DNA from: Mesorhizobium sp. WSM4311
Lineage (GTDB): Bacteria > Pseudomonadota > Alphaproteobacteria > Rhizobiales > Rhizobiaceae
Reading direction: 5' to 3'
Length of the DNA stretch: 64,000 nucleotides
NCBI RefSeq assembly: GCF_002295115.1
Contig: NZ_NSFV01000003.1
Coordinates: 248,001 to 312,000, forward strand
Under the pieces are notes generated by a model. The model did no database searches and was not told the origin of the DNA. It saw only the letters and a program-made list of their open reading frames with translations. Each line of letters opens with the position of its first letter. The stretch's first letter is position 1. Position numbers and translations under genes: made by a program. Positions 16,769 to 25,672 of the stretch are shown here, in pieces.

Positions 16769-17776
16769 ATGGCGACCAAGAACATCGACCATGCCTTCAC
16801 CGCCCGTTCCAAAACGGGTGGCGCCCTTGAGCCGACCTATTCCGGCGCGCTGTCGTTCATGCGGCGCAAATACACCAAGGACGTGAAGGGCGCGGACGCA
16901 GTGGTATGGGGCATTCCCTTCGACGCCGCCGTCACCAACCGGCCCGGCGCCCGTTTCGGGCCGCAGGCGATTCGCCGCGCATCGGCGATCCTCGACAATG
17001 ACCCGCAATATCCATTTTCGCGCGATCTGTTCGAACATCTCGCGGTCGTCGATTACGGCGACTGCCTGCTCGACTCCGGCAATCACCAGAAAACGCCGGG
17101 CACGATCGAGCGCGAAGCGGCGAAGATCCTGAAATCAGGCGCCTTTCTTTTGACGCTGGGCGGCGACCATTTCGTCACCTGGCCGCTCCTCAAGGCACAT
17201 GCCGCCATCCACGGGCCGCTCGCTTTGGTGCAGTTCGACGCGCATCAGGATACCTGGGAGGATGACGGCAAACGCATCGACCACGGATCCTTTGTCGGCC
17301 GTGCGGTCAAGGAAGGCATCATCGATCCGGACCGTTCGATCCAGATCGGCATCCGCACCCACGCCCCTGATACGTTCGGCATCAAGATCCTCTACGGCCA
17401 CGAAATCGAGGAGATGCGCGCCTCCGACATCGCCTACGCCATCGTCGACCGCACCGGCGGCAAGAAGACCTACCTCACCTTCGACATCGACTGCCTCGAC
17501 CCGGCCTATGCGCCCGGAACCGGCACGCCGGTGGCTGGCGGACCGTCCTCGGCGAAGATCCTGTCGACGCTGCGCCAGCTCAACCAGGTCGATATTGTCG
17601 GCGCCGATGTCGTGGAGGTTGCGCCGGCCTACGATCACGCCGATATAACGGCGATCGCCGGCTCGATGGTGGCCATGCAGTATCTCGGCCTGCTGGCCGA
17701 ACGAAAGGCACGGCAGGATGAGATGAACAACGGCAATCACAACGGTGCCGCGGTGAATCACGGTAACGGCATATAG
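16769..17776 (+). CDS. speB: Agmatinase
   Basis: 335 aa ureohydrolase. The binuclear manganese site motifs are intact: GGDHFVTWP, FDAHQDTWE and TFDIDCLDPAYAPGTGTP. The length and the N-terminal half favour agmatinase (agmatine to putrescine plus urea) over arginase, although guanidinobutyrase or a related ureohydrolase cannot be excluded. A GAGGA ribosome-binding site precedes the ATG. argC follows after 30 bp, so both arginine-related genes are likely co-transcribed. Confidence 0.88.
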   Translation: MATKNIDHAFTARSKTGGALEPTYSGALSFMRRKYTKDVKGADAVVWGIPFDAAVTNRPGARFGPQAIRRASAILDNDPQYPFSRDLFEHLAVVDYGDCLLDSGNHQKTPGTIEREAAKILKSGAFLLTLGGDHFVTWPLLKAHAAIHGPLALVQFDAHQDTWEDDGKRIDHGSFVGRAVKEGIIDPDRSIQIGIRTHAPDTFGIKILYGHEIEEMRASDIAYAIVDRTGGKKTYLTFDIDCLDPAYAPGTGTPVAGGPSSAKILSTLRQLNQVDIVGADVVEVAPAYDHADITAIAGSMVAMQYLGLLAERKARQDEMNNGNHNGAAVNHGNGI

Positions 17777-17806
17777 TCTCGGAATATCAGGGAATTTGAT
17801 CAGGTC

Positions 17807-18733
17807 ATGAAACCGAAAATCTTCATCGACGGCGAGCACGGTACCACCGGCCTCCAGATCCGGGCGCTGCTTGCCGAGCGAGGCGACCTGGAGATCATTT
17901 CAATCCCCACCGAGCGCCGCAAGGAAACGGCGGCGCGCGCCGAATTCCTCAATGCCGCCGATATCGCGATCCTGTGTCTGCCGGACGATGCGGCGAAGGA
18001 GAGCGTCTCGCTGATCGCCAACGACACCACCAAGGTCATCGATGCGTCGACCGCGCATCGTGTCGCCGAAGGCTGGGCCTATGGCTTCGCCGAGATGGAC
18101 AAGGATCAGGCGAAAACCATCGCCACGGCCAAGCGCGTCGCCAATCCCGGCTGCTGGCCGCAGGGACCGATCGCCACGCTGAGGCCACTGGTCACATCAG
18201 GCCTGCTGCCGGCGGATTTCCCCATCACCGTCAACGGCATTTCCGGCTATTCGGGCGGCGGACGCCCGATGATCGAGGACTATGTCGCCAAGGGCGAGGA
18301 CGCCTCGGAGTTCCTGCCCTATGGCCTGACGCTGCAGCACAAGCATGTGCCGGAACTGCGGGCCTATGCAAAACTGTCGCATGACCCGATCATGCAGCCG
18401 GCGGTCGGCAATTTCGCCCAAGGCATGATCACAGTGGTGCCGCTGCAACTGGGCGGCCTCGAGCATGTGCCGACAGGCGCGGAGCTTCATGCCGCCATTG
18501 CCGACCATTTCGCCGCCATCAAGGGCGGCGTGGTCGAGGTGGCGCCCTATGCACATCTGGAGCGCATGCCGGAGATCGATCCCGAGATATACAACGGCAC
18601 CAACCGCATGAAGGTCTACGTCTTTGCCAACGACAAACGCGCGCAGGCGCTGCTGCTGGCGGTCTATGACAATCTCGGCAAGGGTGCCTCGGGTGCAGCC
18701 GTCCAGAACATGGACCTGATGCTCGGCCTTTGA
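17807..18733 (+). CDS. argC: N-acetyl-gamma-glutamyl-phosphate reductase (short, class 2)
   Basis: 308 aa. The short alphaproteobacterial type of ArgC, which reduces N-acetylglutamyl-phosphate to the semialdehyde in arginine synthesis. The N terminus IFIDGEHGTTGLQI replaces the classical GxxGxxG start, and the catalytic Cys is in VANPGCWPQGP. NGISGYSGGGR, the substrate loop, is intact. It overlaps the next gene by one base (TGATG), so the kinase is translationally coupled to it. Confidence 0.95.
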   Translation: MKPKIFIDGEHGTTGLQIRALLAERGDLEIISIPTERRKETAARAEFLNAADIAILCLPDDAAKESVSLIANDTTKVIDASTAHRVAEGWAYGFAEMDKDQAKTIATAKRVANPGCWPQGPIATLRPLVTSGLLPADFPITVNGISGYSGGGRPMIEDYVAKGEDASEFLPYGLTLQHKHVPELRAYAKLSHDPIMQPAVGNFAQGMITVVPLQLGGLEHVPTGAELHAAIADHFAAIKGGVVEVAPYAHLERMPEIDPEIYNGTNRMKVYVFANDKRAQALLLAVYDNLGKGASGAAVQNMDLMLGL

Positions 18734-19572
18734 TGGACGCACCAGCCTTTCCGGCGCGCTGGAAAGTCAGCGCGCCGGACCTCATTGCCGAAACCTTTTC
18801 GAGCCGTATCTGGAAGGTTGTTCGCGACGACGGCTCGCCGGCCGTCGTCAAGGCGCTCAAGCCTTTCGACGATGTCGCCGACGAGCTGCGCGGCGAGCAT
18901 TTCCTCGCCTGGCGGCGCGGCGAAGGCGCGGTGCGCCTGCTTGGCCGCGACGGCCACCGCATATTGCTCGAATATGGCGGCGACACCCTGCTTACGCGGG
19001 TTCTCGATGAACAGGGCGACAATGCCGCGACCGCGATCGCGGCCGAGGTGATGACGAAACTGTTTTCACCATCGCAACACCCTTACCCGCCCGAGTTGCA
19101 GCCGCTCAGGGAGAGGTACGCCAGCCTGTTCAGGAAAGCCGCAACCGACAAAGACGCGGGTCATGCCAGCATCTATGTCGAGGCTGCGTCGACCGCCGGA
19201 CGGCTGCTGGATAATCCGCACGATATCAGGCCCTTGCATGGCGATCTCCACCACGACAACATCCTGCACGGGCCGCGCGGCTGGCTGGTGATCGATCCGA
19301 AAGGTGTGCTCGGCGATCCCGGCTTCGACGCCGCCAACATGTTCTACAACCCGCTCGACCGGGACGATCTTTGCCTCGATCCGGAGCGGATCGCGCATAT
19401 GGCCGAAGTCTTTGCCAGGACACTGGGCCAGGCACCGCCGGCCATCCTCGACCACGCCATCGCCTATGGTTGCCTGTCGGCCGCGTGGCACCGCGAGGAC
19501 GACAATGCGGTCGAGGAGAACCGCGAACTGTCGATCGCCGAGGCGATCCGGGCAGTGCGGCTCACCTTCTGA
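18733..19572 (+). CDS. Aminoglycoside/hydroxyurea antibiotic-resistance-kinase family phosphotransferase
   Basis: 279 aa kinase of the streptomycin 6-kinase/hydroxyurea phosphotransferase family. The catalytic loop is LHGDLHHDNIL with the base Asp, and the metal-binding segment is WLVIDPKGVLGDPGFDAANM. VVKALK carries a nucleotide-binding Lys. The natural substrate in rhizobia is not known; family membership does not prove resistance. The ATG at 18733 shares its A with the argC stop codon. Confidence 0.85.
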   Translation: MDAPAFPARWKVSAPDLIAETFSSRIWKVVRDDGSPAVVKALKPFDDVADELRGEHFLAWRRGEGAVRLLGRDGHRILLEYGGDTLLTRVLDEQGDNAATAIAAEVMTKLFSPSQHPYPPELQPLRERYASLFRKAATDKDAGHASIYVEAASTAGRLLDNPHDIRPLHGDLHHDNILHGPRGWLVIDPKGVLGDPGFDAANMFYNPLDRDDLCLDPERIAHMAEVFARTLGQAPPAILDHAIAYGCLSAAWHREDDNAVEENRELSIAEAIRAVRLTF

Positions 19573-19591
19573 GCGCCGCAGTCACATAGCG

Positions 19592-20752
19592 TTAGACGTA
19601 GCGAGGCAGTTCGACTGCAAAGTAGACTATTGCAGCTGCCAAGAGACCAAAGAGAATGTATCTGCGTTTCATCGGTGGCCGTGTCGGCAGTGGATAGGCG
19701 CCCTTGGTGCCGCGCCAATGCGCGGCGGCAAAGCCCAGCACGATCAGTGCAAAAGCTTGATGGGTCAGTGCCATATGCAGCGGCACCTGCATCAGCAGCG
19801 TACCGACGCCGATCGAAGCCTGCACCAGCACCAGCACAAACAACAGCGTCGCGCGGCGGGCATGGGTCGAGCCGGGCAGCCGCCGACGTGTGGCGATCAT
19901 GTGCCAGAGCGCGACGGCGAAGACCGTATAGGCGCCGAGCCTATGGATGAACTGCACCGTCTTCGGACTTTCGAAGAAATTGCGCCACGCCGGCTCGAGG
20001 ATCAGCAAATCACCCGGGATGATCTTGCCGTCCATCAGCGGCCAGGTGTTGTAGCTCAGGCCGGCGTCGAGCCCGGCGACCAGGCCGCCGAGGTAGATCT
20101 GGACCAGCGCCAGGAACACGATGAAGCCGGCCAGACGCTGCGTCGAGCGATCGGCGGCGGGCTCCGAATGCGGCGCCAGCCCACGCGCGACGACCATGGT
20201 GGCGGTAAAGATCAGCGCCGCCAGCGTCAGGTGCGTCGCCAGCCGATACTGGCTCACGGACACACGGTCGACCAGGCCTGAGGCCACCATCCACCAGCCG
20301 ATAGCGCCCTGCAGGCCGCCGAGAAGCAGAATGCCGACCAACTTTGGCCCCAGGCCGCGCTCGATACGGCGGCTCCCCCAGAAGACCAGCAGCGGCAAGG
20401 CGAAAACCAAGCCGACGCTGCGCGCCAAGAGACGGTGCGCCCACTCCCACCAGAAGATCGACTTGAACGCCTCGATGCTCATGCCCTTGTTGAGCTCGGT
20501 GTATTGCGGGATCTGCTGGTAGCGCTGGAATTCCTCCTGCCACTCGGCGTCGTTGAGCGGCGGGATGATACCGTGGATCGGTTGCCATTCGGTGATCGAC
20601 AGGCCGGACTCCGTAAGCCGCGTGGCGCCGCCGACCACCACCAGGGCAAACAGCACCAGAAGCACGACATAAAGCCAGCCACGCACAAGCGCGCGGTTGT
20701 GCAGGTCGCGGTCGCGGGCGACGTATGGCGCGGCGGCTGATACGGCAGCCAT
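19592..20752 (-). CDS. ctaA: Heme A synthase
   Basis: 386 aa, eight predicted membrane helices. It oxidises heme O to heme A for the aa3 oxidase in the inner membrane. Family marks are [16 protein letters not shown], the heme-ligand His in [22 protein letters not shown], and later FIHRLGAY and ALTHQAFA. I chose the ATG at 20752 (MAAVSAA), preceded by GGGAC; an in-frame ATG at 20794 is an alternative. No ctaB or ctaG is adjacent. Confidence 0.95.
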   Translation of the reverse strand: MAAVSAAAPYVARDRDLHNRALVRGWLYVVLLVLFALVVVGGATRLTESGLSITEWQPIHGIIPPLNDAEWQEEFQRYQQIPQYTELNKGMSIEAFKSIFWWEWAHRLLARSVGLVFALPLLVFWGSRRIERGLGPKLVGILLLGGLQGAIGWWMVASGLVDRVSVSQYRLATHLTLAALIFTATMVVARGLAPHSEPAADRSTQRLAGFIVFLALVQIYLGGLVAGLDAGLSYNTWPLMDGKIIPGDLLILEPAWRNFFESPKTVQFIHRLGAYTVFAVALWHMIATRRRLPGSTHARRATLLFVLVLVQASIGVGTLLMQVPLHMALTHQAFALIVLGFAAAHWRGTKGAYPLPTRPPMKRRYILFGLLAAAIVYFAVELPRYV

Positions 20753-20904
20753 GATCTTGTCCCGTCCGGTTGAGGTGGCGGATTGGTGAACCATCGCATT
20801 CGTGCTGGCAAGACCATGCAGCGCGGCACGCCGTCGCGCCCGATGTCGCGGGTTGCGCCTGTCCGGCGTTCGGCCTAAGCGGTAGCGATCAACGAGGCCG
20901 AGCC

Positions 20905-21120
20905 ATGCCCATTCGCCTGAAAAAGCTGATCGGAATGTTCCTGCTGGTGGCACTGGTCATCATCTATGCCCTGGTCGCATCGATCGTTGCCGTCGCCCGT
21001 CTGTCGGAATCGGGCGCGCTGGTGCACTTCCTGTTCTTCCTGTTCAGCGGCCTGCTCTGGGTGCTGCCGGCGATGGGCATCATCAAGTGGTTGATGCTGG
21101 AACCGCGGGCGAAGCGCTGA
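20905..21120 (+). CDS. Small membrane protein, DUF2842
   Basis: 71 aa with two hydrophobic helices (about residues 9-29 and 37-60) and the ending WLMLEP typical of DUF2842. Function unknown; in alphaproteobacteria it is often found beside ctaA and related respiratory genes, as here where it is divergent from ctaA across 152 bp. The ATG at 20905 fits the family's length. The open frame further upstream is not coding. Confidence 0.85.
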   Translation: MPIRLKKLIGMFLLVALVIIYALVASIVAVARLSESGALVHFLFFLFSGLLWVLPAMGIIKWLMLEPRAKR

Positions 21121-21193
21121 AACGGGCTGGCCCGGTTGCAGAGGCATAGACGGCTGGATCAACGCGCACGGCGGATTGACGGCAACCCCCCGG

Positions 21194-22252
21194 TCAGATG
21201 GTGACGACCATCTTGCCGGCATTGGCGAGCGGCGTCGTCACGCCCGACAGCATGGTGCGGATATGGGCGAGGTTCTGGTAGCGGCCATTGATCGAAATGC
21301 GCGGCAAGGCATGCAGGAAGCCGGCATGTTCGGCGCGCAGCACGCCATGGCGGGTCGTCACGGCGGAGACATAGCCGGCGTCGCGGGCAAAGCCGACTTC
21401 TCGGCAGCCGACCGCGCTTGCATAGCCATAGGGATAGGCGAAATGGAGTGGTTCGCTGCCAAGCTCTGCTCGCAACATGTCCTTCACGGCGTCGATCTCG
21501 CGCCGCGCATCGGCCTCGGAGAGCCGCTTCAGATTGCTGTGATTGATCGTATGGGCGCCGATCGTGACCAGCGGATGCGCGGCGACGGTGCGGATCTCAT
21601 CCCAGTTCATCAGCGTCCGCAGGCGCGAGGCATCCGCGTCGACGCCATTTGATCTGGCGAGATCGCGCAGCACGGTGCGCAGATCTTCCTCGCGAACCTC
21701 GGTGGCGAGGTAGGCGTGCAACCGGGTTATGGCCTGGCTTTTCCGGGCCGAGGTCGCGCAATCGATCACCGCCGGACCATTCGAGGTCGACAAAGTCAGG
21801 CGGTCGGACGCGTTGACGATATCCTCGGCCACATCCCACCACAGATCGGCGGTGCCGTCGATCAGCCCTGGCGCCACATAGATGGTCACCGGCGCGCCGT
21901 GCTTCTCCAGCACCGGCAGGGCCTCGGTCATGTTGTCGCGATAGGCATCATCGGCGGTGATGGTGGCGAACCGGCCGCCCTTGCCGCCTGCCTTGATGCG
22001 CTCCACGGCCTCGTCCATCGAGACGAATACATAGCCGTCCGCCTTCATGTCGGCGATCACGGCGTCGAGGAAACTGGGCGCGATGTTGAGGTGCCGGTTG
22101 ACGCTGTCGGGCTTTTCCGGTGTCGCCGTCACGCGGTGCAGCATCAGGATGGCGCCGATGCCGCCGACAAACGGCCTGGCCAGCGGTGCGAGGCCGGTAT
22201 AGCGGGCGACGTTGAGCGCCAGCTTCCGGATTGCCTCCCCACCGTCGATCAT
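21194..22252 (-). CDS. Polysaccharide deacetylase family protein (NodB-like fold, CE4)
   Basis: 352 aa. The NodB motifs are recognisable: motif 1 as ITADDAYRDN with the catalytic and metal Asp, and motif 2 as IGAHTINHSNL (His-x3-His zinc ligands), followed by FAYPYGY, the motif 3 region. ILMLHRV near residue 36 is a common opening in this group. No signal peptide is evident, so it may act on a lipid-linked or cytoplasmic precursor. It is divergent from the CelD-like acyltransferase across 90 bp. Together they suggest modification of a surface glycan. Confidence 0.87.
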   Translation of the reverse strand: MIDGGEAIRKLALNVARYTGLAPLARPFVGGIGAILMLHRVTATPEKPDSVNRHLNIAPSFLDAVIADMKADGYVFVSMDEAVERIKAGGKGGRFATITADDAYRDNMTEALPVLEKHGAPVTIYVAPGLIDGTADLWWDVAEDIVNASDRLTLSTSNGPAVIDCATSARKSQAITRLHAYLATEVREEDLRTVLRDLARSNGVDADASRLRTLMNWDEIRTVAAHPLVTIGAHTINHSNLKRLSEADARREIDAVKDMLRAELGSEPLHFAYPYGYASAVGCREVGFARDAGYVSAVTTRHGVLRAEHAGFLHALPRISINGRYQNLAHIRTMLSGVTTPLANAGKMVVTI

Positions 22253-22342
22253 TCATTCACCTTTTGCGCCTAGGCTGATCCAAGCACGGAATACGCCTGA
22301 GCGCGCCCCAAATCGGGATCAATACGCCTTAAGGATTGAGGT

Positions 22343-23572
22343 ATGGTTGACGCAATGGCGTCATTTGACGGCAATCGGCTCGCGGCGACCGAGGCTTCGC
22401 CACGCGCCCTGCCGAAGGACACCGCCGGGCCATCGGTCTCCGTTGCAGCAGCCGATGGGCTCGCGGCCTATGCAGGGTTCTGCCGCTCGGCGATTTATGC
22501 GCCGGCACAGGGCGCGACATGGATCCTGAACTGGGCCGCGCAGTTCGAGCCCGATCTGTTGGTGGCGACGCTCACTCTCGGAGGCAAGCCGGTCTTCGCG
22601 CTGGCGCTGGAAGTTGTCAGCCAGGGGCCGTTCCGGGTCGCCCGTTTCATGGGTGGCCGCCATGCCAATGGCAATTTCGCGGCCGCTGACCCGCAATGGC
22701 TGGCCAGGGCGGAGAGCGCGGCCGTCGGATCAGTGTTTCGGGCCATCGCCAAGGCTCGGCCCGACATCGATCTCATCGCGCTGGAACGATTGCTGCCCGA
22801 TCTCGATGGCATCGCCAATCCGCTCGCATCGCTCGATCATTTCGCCAGCCCCAATCTTTCGCTGGCCATCGACCTTGGCGGGGGCTTCGAGGCGCTGCTG
22901 CTGCGCGCTAGCGGCAAGCGCAAACGCAAGAAACATCGGTCGCAGATGCGCAAATTCGACGCCGTCGGCAGCCATCGGCGCATCGAGGCGCGCAGCCCCG
23001 ACGAGGTGGAGCGATTGCTCGACGCCTTCTTCGGGATGAAGGAGCTCCGCTTTCGCAGGATGGGCATTGCCAATGTCTTCGGCGGCGACCAGACGCGCGC
23101 CTTCTTCCGGGCGCTGTTCACGCAGGCCCTGGCCGAGGACACGCCCTCGTTCGTGCTGCATGGCTTGGAGGTTGCCGGCAAGCTGCGCGCCATCACTGGA
23201 TCGAGCCGCTGCGGCAAGCGCCTGATCTGCGAGTTCGGCGCGATCGCCGAGGACGATCTCTCGCACAGCAGTCCCGGCGATTTCCTGTTCTTCGACAACA
23301 TCCAGGAAGCCTGCGAGACGGGTTTCGCCGTCTATGATTTCTCCGTCGGCGACGAACCCTACAAGCGGCAGTGGTGCGATGTCGAAACCAGGCATTTCGA
23401 GGTGCTGGTCCCACTGACGCTGAAGGGCCGCGCGCTGGCGCAGACGCTTCGCCAGGGCGCGCGGTTGAAGGCTTTCGTCAAGAACAGCCCGACGATCTGG
23501 AAACTGACCAAGATGCTGCGCCGCAAGGCAGCCGGACAGGCAGCGCAAGCCGCCACGGACGACGAAAACTAG
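22343..23572 (+). CDS. FemAB/CelD-like GNAT acyltransferase (BioF2-like domain)
   Basis: 409 aa. Two GNAT halves are suggested. The C-terminal half contains the BioF2-like core SFVLHGLEVAGKLRAI, then FGAIAEDDLSHSSPGDFLFF and FAVYDFSVGDEPYKRQW, the hallmark of CelD/BioF2 acetyltransferases linked to cellulose and exopolysaccharide synthesis. A basic cluster KRKRKKHRSQMRK lies near residue 190. It is probably cytoplasmic. It sits divergently from the deacetylase and 9 kb from the exopolysaccharide locus. Confidence 0.85.
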   Translation: MVDAMASFDGNRLAATEASPRALPKDTAGPSVSVAAADGLAAYAGFCRSAIYAPAQGATWILNWAAQFEPDLLVATLTLGGKPVFALALEVVSQGPFRVARFMGGRHANGNFAAADPQWLARAESAAVGSVFRAIAKARPDIDLIALERLLPDLDGIANPLASLDHFASPNLSLAIDLGGGFEALLLRASGKRKRKKHRSQMRKFDAVGSHRRIEARSPDEVERLLDAFFGMKELRFRRMGIANVFGGDQTRAFFRALFTQALAEDTPSFVLHGLEVAGKLRAITGSSRCGKRLICEFGAIAEDDLSHSSPGDFLFFDNIQEACETGFAVYDFSVGDEPYKRQWCDVETRHFEVLVPLTLKGRALAQTLRQGARLKAFVKNSPTIWKLTKMLRRKAAGQAAQAATDDEN

Positions 23573-23575
23573 CCG

Positions 23576-24286
23576 TCAGAAATTGAGAGCCTCGCGGAGC
23601 GCCGGACCCGCCCTGACGCGCAGATCGAGATCGGCCTCGATATGGTCGATGTGATGCAGCATCAGCTGGCTGGCCCGTTCGCAATCGCTGCTCTCCAGCG
23701 CTCCGACAATTTTCGTGTGCTCGCTGTGCCCGCAGGCTGACACGCCAGACCGCCCGTAAAGCGCGATGACAAGCGAGGAGCGCGCGACCAGTTCCTCCAT
23801 GAAGCGCTGCAGGATGCCGTTGCCGGCGACCGAAGCAAGCAGCAGATGGAAATCGCCGGACGCCTTGATCTCGGAACGCCGCGCGGTCGGACCGCGTTCG
23901 GCAATGAAGCGGCCCTCCTCGTCGAGTTGCGCCCTGAAGGCCGCGATGTCGGCGGCGGTGACGCGCCCGCAGGCGGCAACGGCAATGCCGGGCTCGATCA
24001 GCCGGCGCGAGGCGAACACCTGGCGCGCCTCCTCGGGCGAGGGGTTGGCGACGAACGCGCCGCGGTTGCGCTCCGTGCGCACCAGGCCTTCGAAGGACAA
24101 CATCTGCAGGGCCGCGCGCGCCACGGTGCGCGACACATCGAACAGCGTGCCGACCTCGCCCTCGGACAGCTTGGTGCCCGGCGCCAGCCGGCGGTCGACG
24201 ATGGCGTCGCGCAGATTGTCGCGGATCGCCTGTGCGCGATCCTGATTGGCGCTGTCGGTGGAATAGATGTGATCGGCAATATTCAT
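23576..24286 (-). CDS. GntR-family transcriptional regulator (FadR/FCD subgroup)
   Basis: 236 aa. The N-terminal winged helix-turn-helix (LRDAIVDRRLAPGTKLSEGE through VSRTVARAALQML and GLVRTERNRGAFV) is followed by an alpha-helical FCD ligand domain with the usual metal-binding pattern (Asp/His in GDFHLLLA, HTKIVGAL, HHIDHIE). I chose the ATG at 24286; an upstream open extension to 24478 reads through the operator region. It faces the importer operon at 24550. Inverted repeats TTGTGC/GCACAA between them are its likely binding sites, so it most likely controls the importer and itself. Confidence 0.92.
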   Translation of the reverse strand: MNIADHIYSTDSANQDRAQAIRDNLRDAIVDRRLAPGTKLSEGEVGTLFDVSRTVARAALQMLSFEGLVRTERNRGAFVANPSPEEARQVFASRRLIEPGIAVAACGRVTAADIAAFRAQLDEEGRFIAERGPTARRSEIKASGDFHLLLASVAGNGILQRFMEELVARSSLVIALYGRSGVSACGHSEHTKIVGALESSDCERASQLMLHHIDHIEADLDLRVRAGPALREALNF

Positions 24287-24379
24287 GGCGATGATGTTCC
24301 CGCACCCTTCTAACGCGACTCGCCGTCTGCGCACGAGAGGCAAAGTGAACACAAAGCCGGAAAAGATTGCATACGATTT

Positions 24380-24424
24380 TTGTGCAGATCGCGCACAATA
24401 GCCCATAATTTGTGCAATGCACAA
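24380..24424. promoter_or_regulatory. Paired inverted repeats, likely GntR operator
   Basis: Two palindromes lie between the divergent regulator and importer genes. At 24380-24398, TTGTGC and GCACAA are separated by 7 bp. At 24410-24424, TTGTGCAATGCACAA has perfect 7-bp arms around one central base. The centres are 28 bp apart. TTGTGC/GCACAA resembles the TNGTNNNACNA-type half sites of FadR-group GntR proteins. Confidence 0.65.
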
Positions 24425-24549
24425 GACAGCCCGCCAGATAGGCAACCGCAGGCAGGCCTGATTTTCCAGACAATTCAAATGCTTGGCCAGTCACCCCGAT
24501 ATTGGCACGCATGATGCATTGGTTAATGCGACCAAACGGGGAAGCCTGA

Positions 24550-25638
24550 ATGTCCAAAGCCGCCGAGATCGACATCGTGTCCGTTTCGAAAGTCTATGGA
24601 ACGACGACCGCCGTCGAGGATATCAGCCTGAAGATACCGGCGGGCACCTATTGCTGCCTGCTCGGCCCCTCCGGCTGCGGCAAGACCTCGACGCTGCGCA
24701 TGATCGCCGGCCACGAAAGCATCTCGTCCGGCGATATCAGGCTCGGCAACGCCGTCGTTACCGACCTGCCGCCGGCCAAGCGCGGCACGGCGATGATGTT
24801 CCAGTCCTATGCGCTGTTTCCGCATCTCGACCTCATCGACAATGTCGCCTTCAGCTTGAAGATGAAGCGCGTCGACAAGGAAAAGCGCCGCGCCAAGGCG
24901 CTCGACATGCTGAAGCTGATGCAGATGGAGGCCTATGCGACGCGCCGCCCGGCGCAGCTTTCCGGCGGCCAGCAGCAGCGCGTCGCGCTCGCCCGCGCCC
25001 TGATCACCGATCCGGAAGCACTGCTGCTCGACGAGCCGCTTTCGGCGCTCGATCCGTTCCTGAAGATCCGCATGCGCGCCGAGCTGAAGAGATTGCAGAT
25101 GTCGCTCGGCATCACCTTCGTGCACGTCACCCACAGCCAGGAGGAGGCGATGGCGCTTGCCGACCTGATCGTGGTGATGAATGACGGCCGTATCGAACAG
25201 GCGGCGCCGCCGCGCGACGTGTTCGAGCGGCCGGCCACGGCCTTCGTCGCGCGCTTCATGGGCGACCACAACGTCATCTCCGGCCGGGTCACCGGCAGCC
25301 GAGACGGCATGGTCGTCTTCGACGTCAATGGTGGCGGCACGCTCGCCGCCAGCGGCAAGCCGCAGCAGGCGGGCGCCTCGATCGACATCGCCATCCGCAC
25401 CGACCATGTGCGCATCGGCGCGGCACCCGCGCCCGGGCTCGGCTTCACCGGCATCGTCGCCAACATCGAATATCGCGGCGCCACCGTGAAGCTCTCCGCC
25501 ACCGGTGCCGGCATCGACGATTTCACCGTCATCATCGACGATTCCGAGTTCTTCGCCAGACCCGTCGCCATTGGCGACGCCGTACCGCTCGCCTGGGATG
25601 CCGAGGATGCGATCGTCCTCGGCCGCCTTCATTCATGA
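24550..25638 (+). CDS. ABC transporter ATP-binding protein (PotA-like, polyamine/opine/Fe family)
   Basis: 362 aa. Walker A GPSGCGKTST, Q-loop FQSYALFPHL, signature LSGGQQQRVALARAL, Walker B LLLDEPLSALD and the switch His in VHVTHSQ are all present. The C-terminal ~120 residues form a TOBE domain. It energises import through the two permeases at 27046 and 27959. First gene of the operon behind the GntR operator. Confidence 0.95.
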   Translation: MSKAAEIDIVSVSKVYGTTTAVEDISLKIPAGTYCCLLGPSGCGKTSTLRMIAGHESISSGDIRLGNAVVTDLPPAKRGTAMMFQSYALFPHLDLIDNVAFSLKMKRVDKEKRRAKALDMLKLMQMEAYATRRPAQLSGGQQQRVALARALITDPEALLLDEPLSALDPFLKIRMRAELKRLQMSLGITFVHVTHSQEEAMALADLIVVMNDGRIEQAAPPRDVFERPATAFVARFMGDHNVISGRVTGSRDGMVVFDVNGGGTLAASGKPQQAGASIDIAIRTDHVRIGAAPAPGLGFTGIVANIEYRGATVKLSATGAGIDDFTVIIDDSEFFARPVAIGDAVPLAWDAEDAIVLGRLHS

Positions 25639-25672
25639 CATCAACCAAGCAAAACAAGACAGGGGAATAGAC

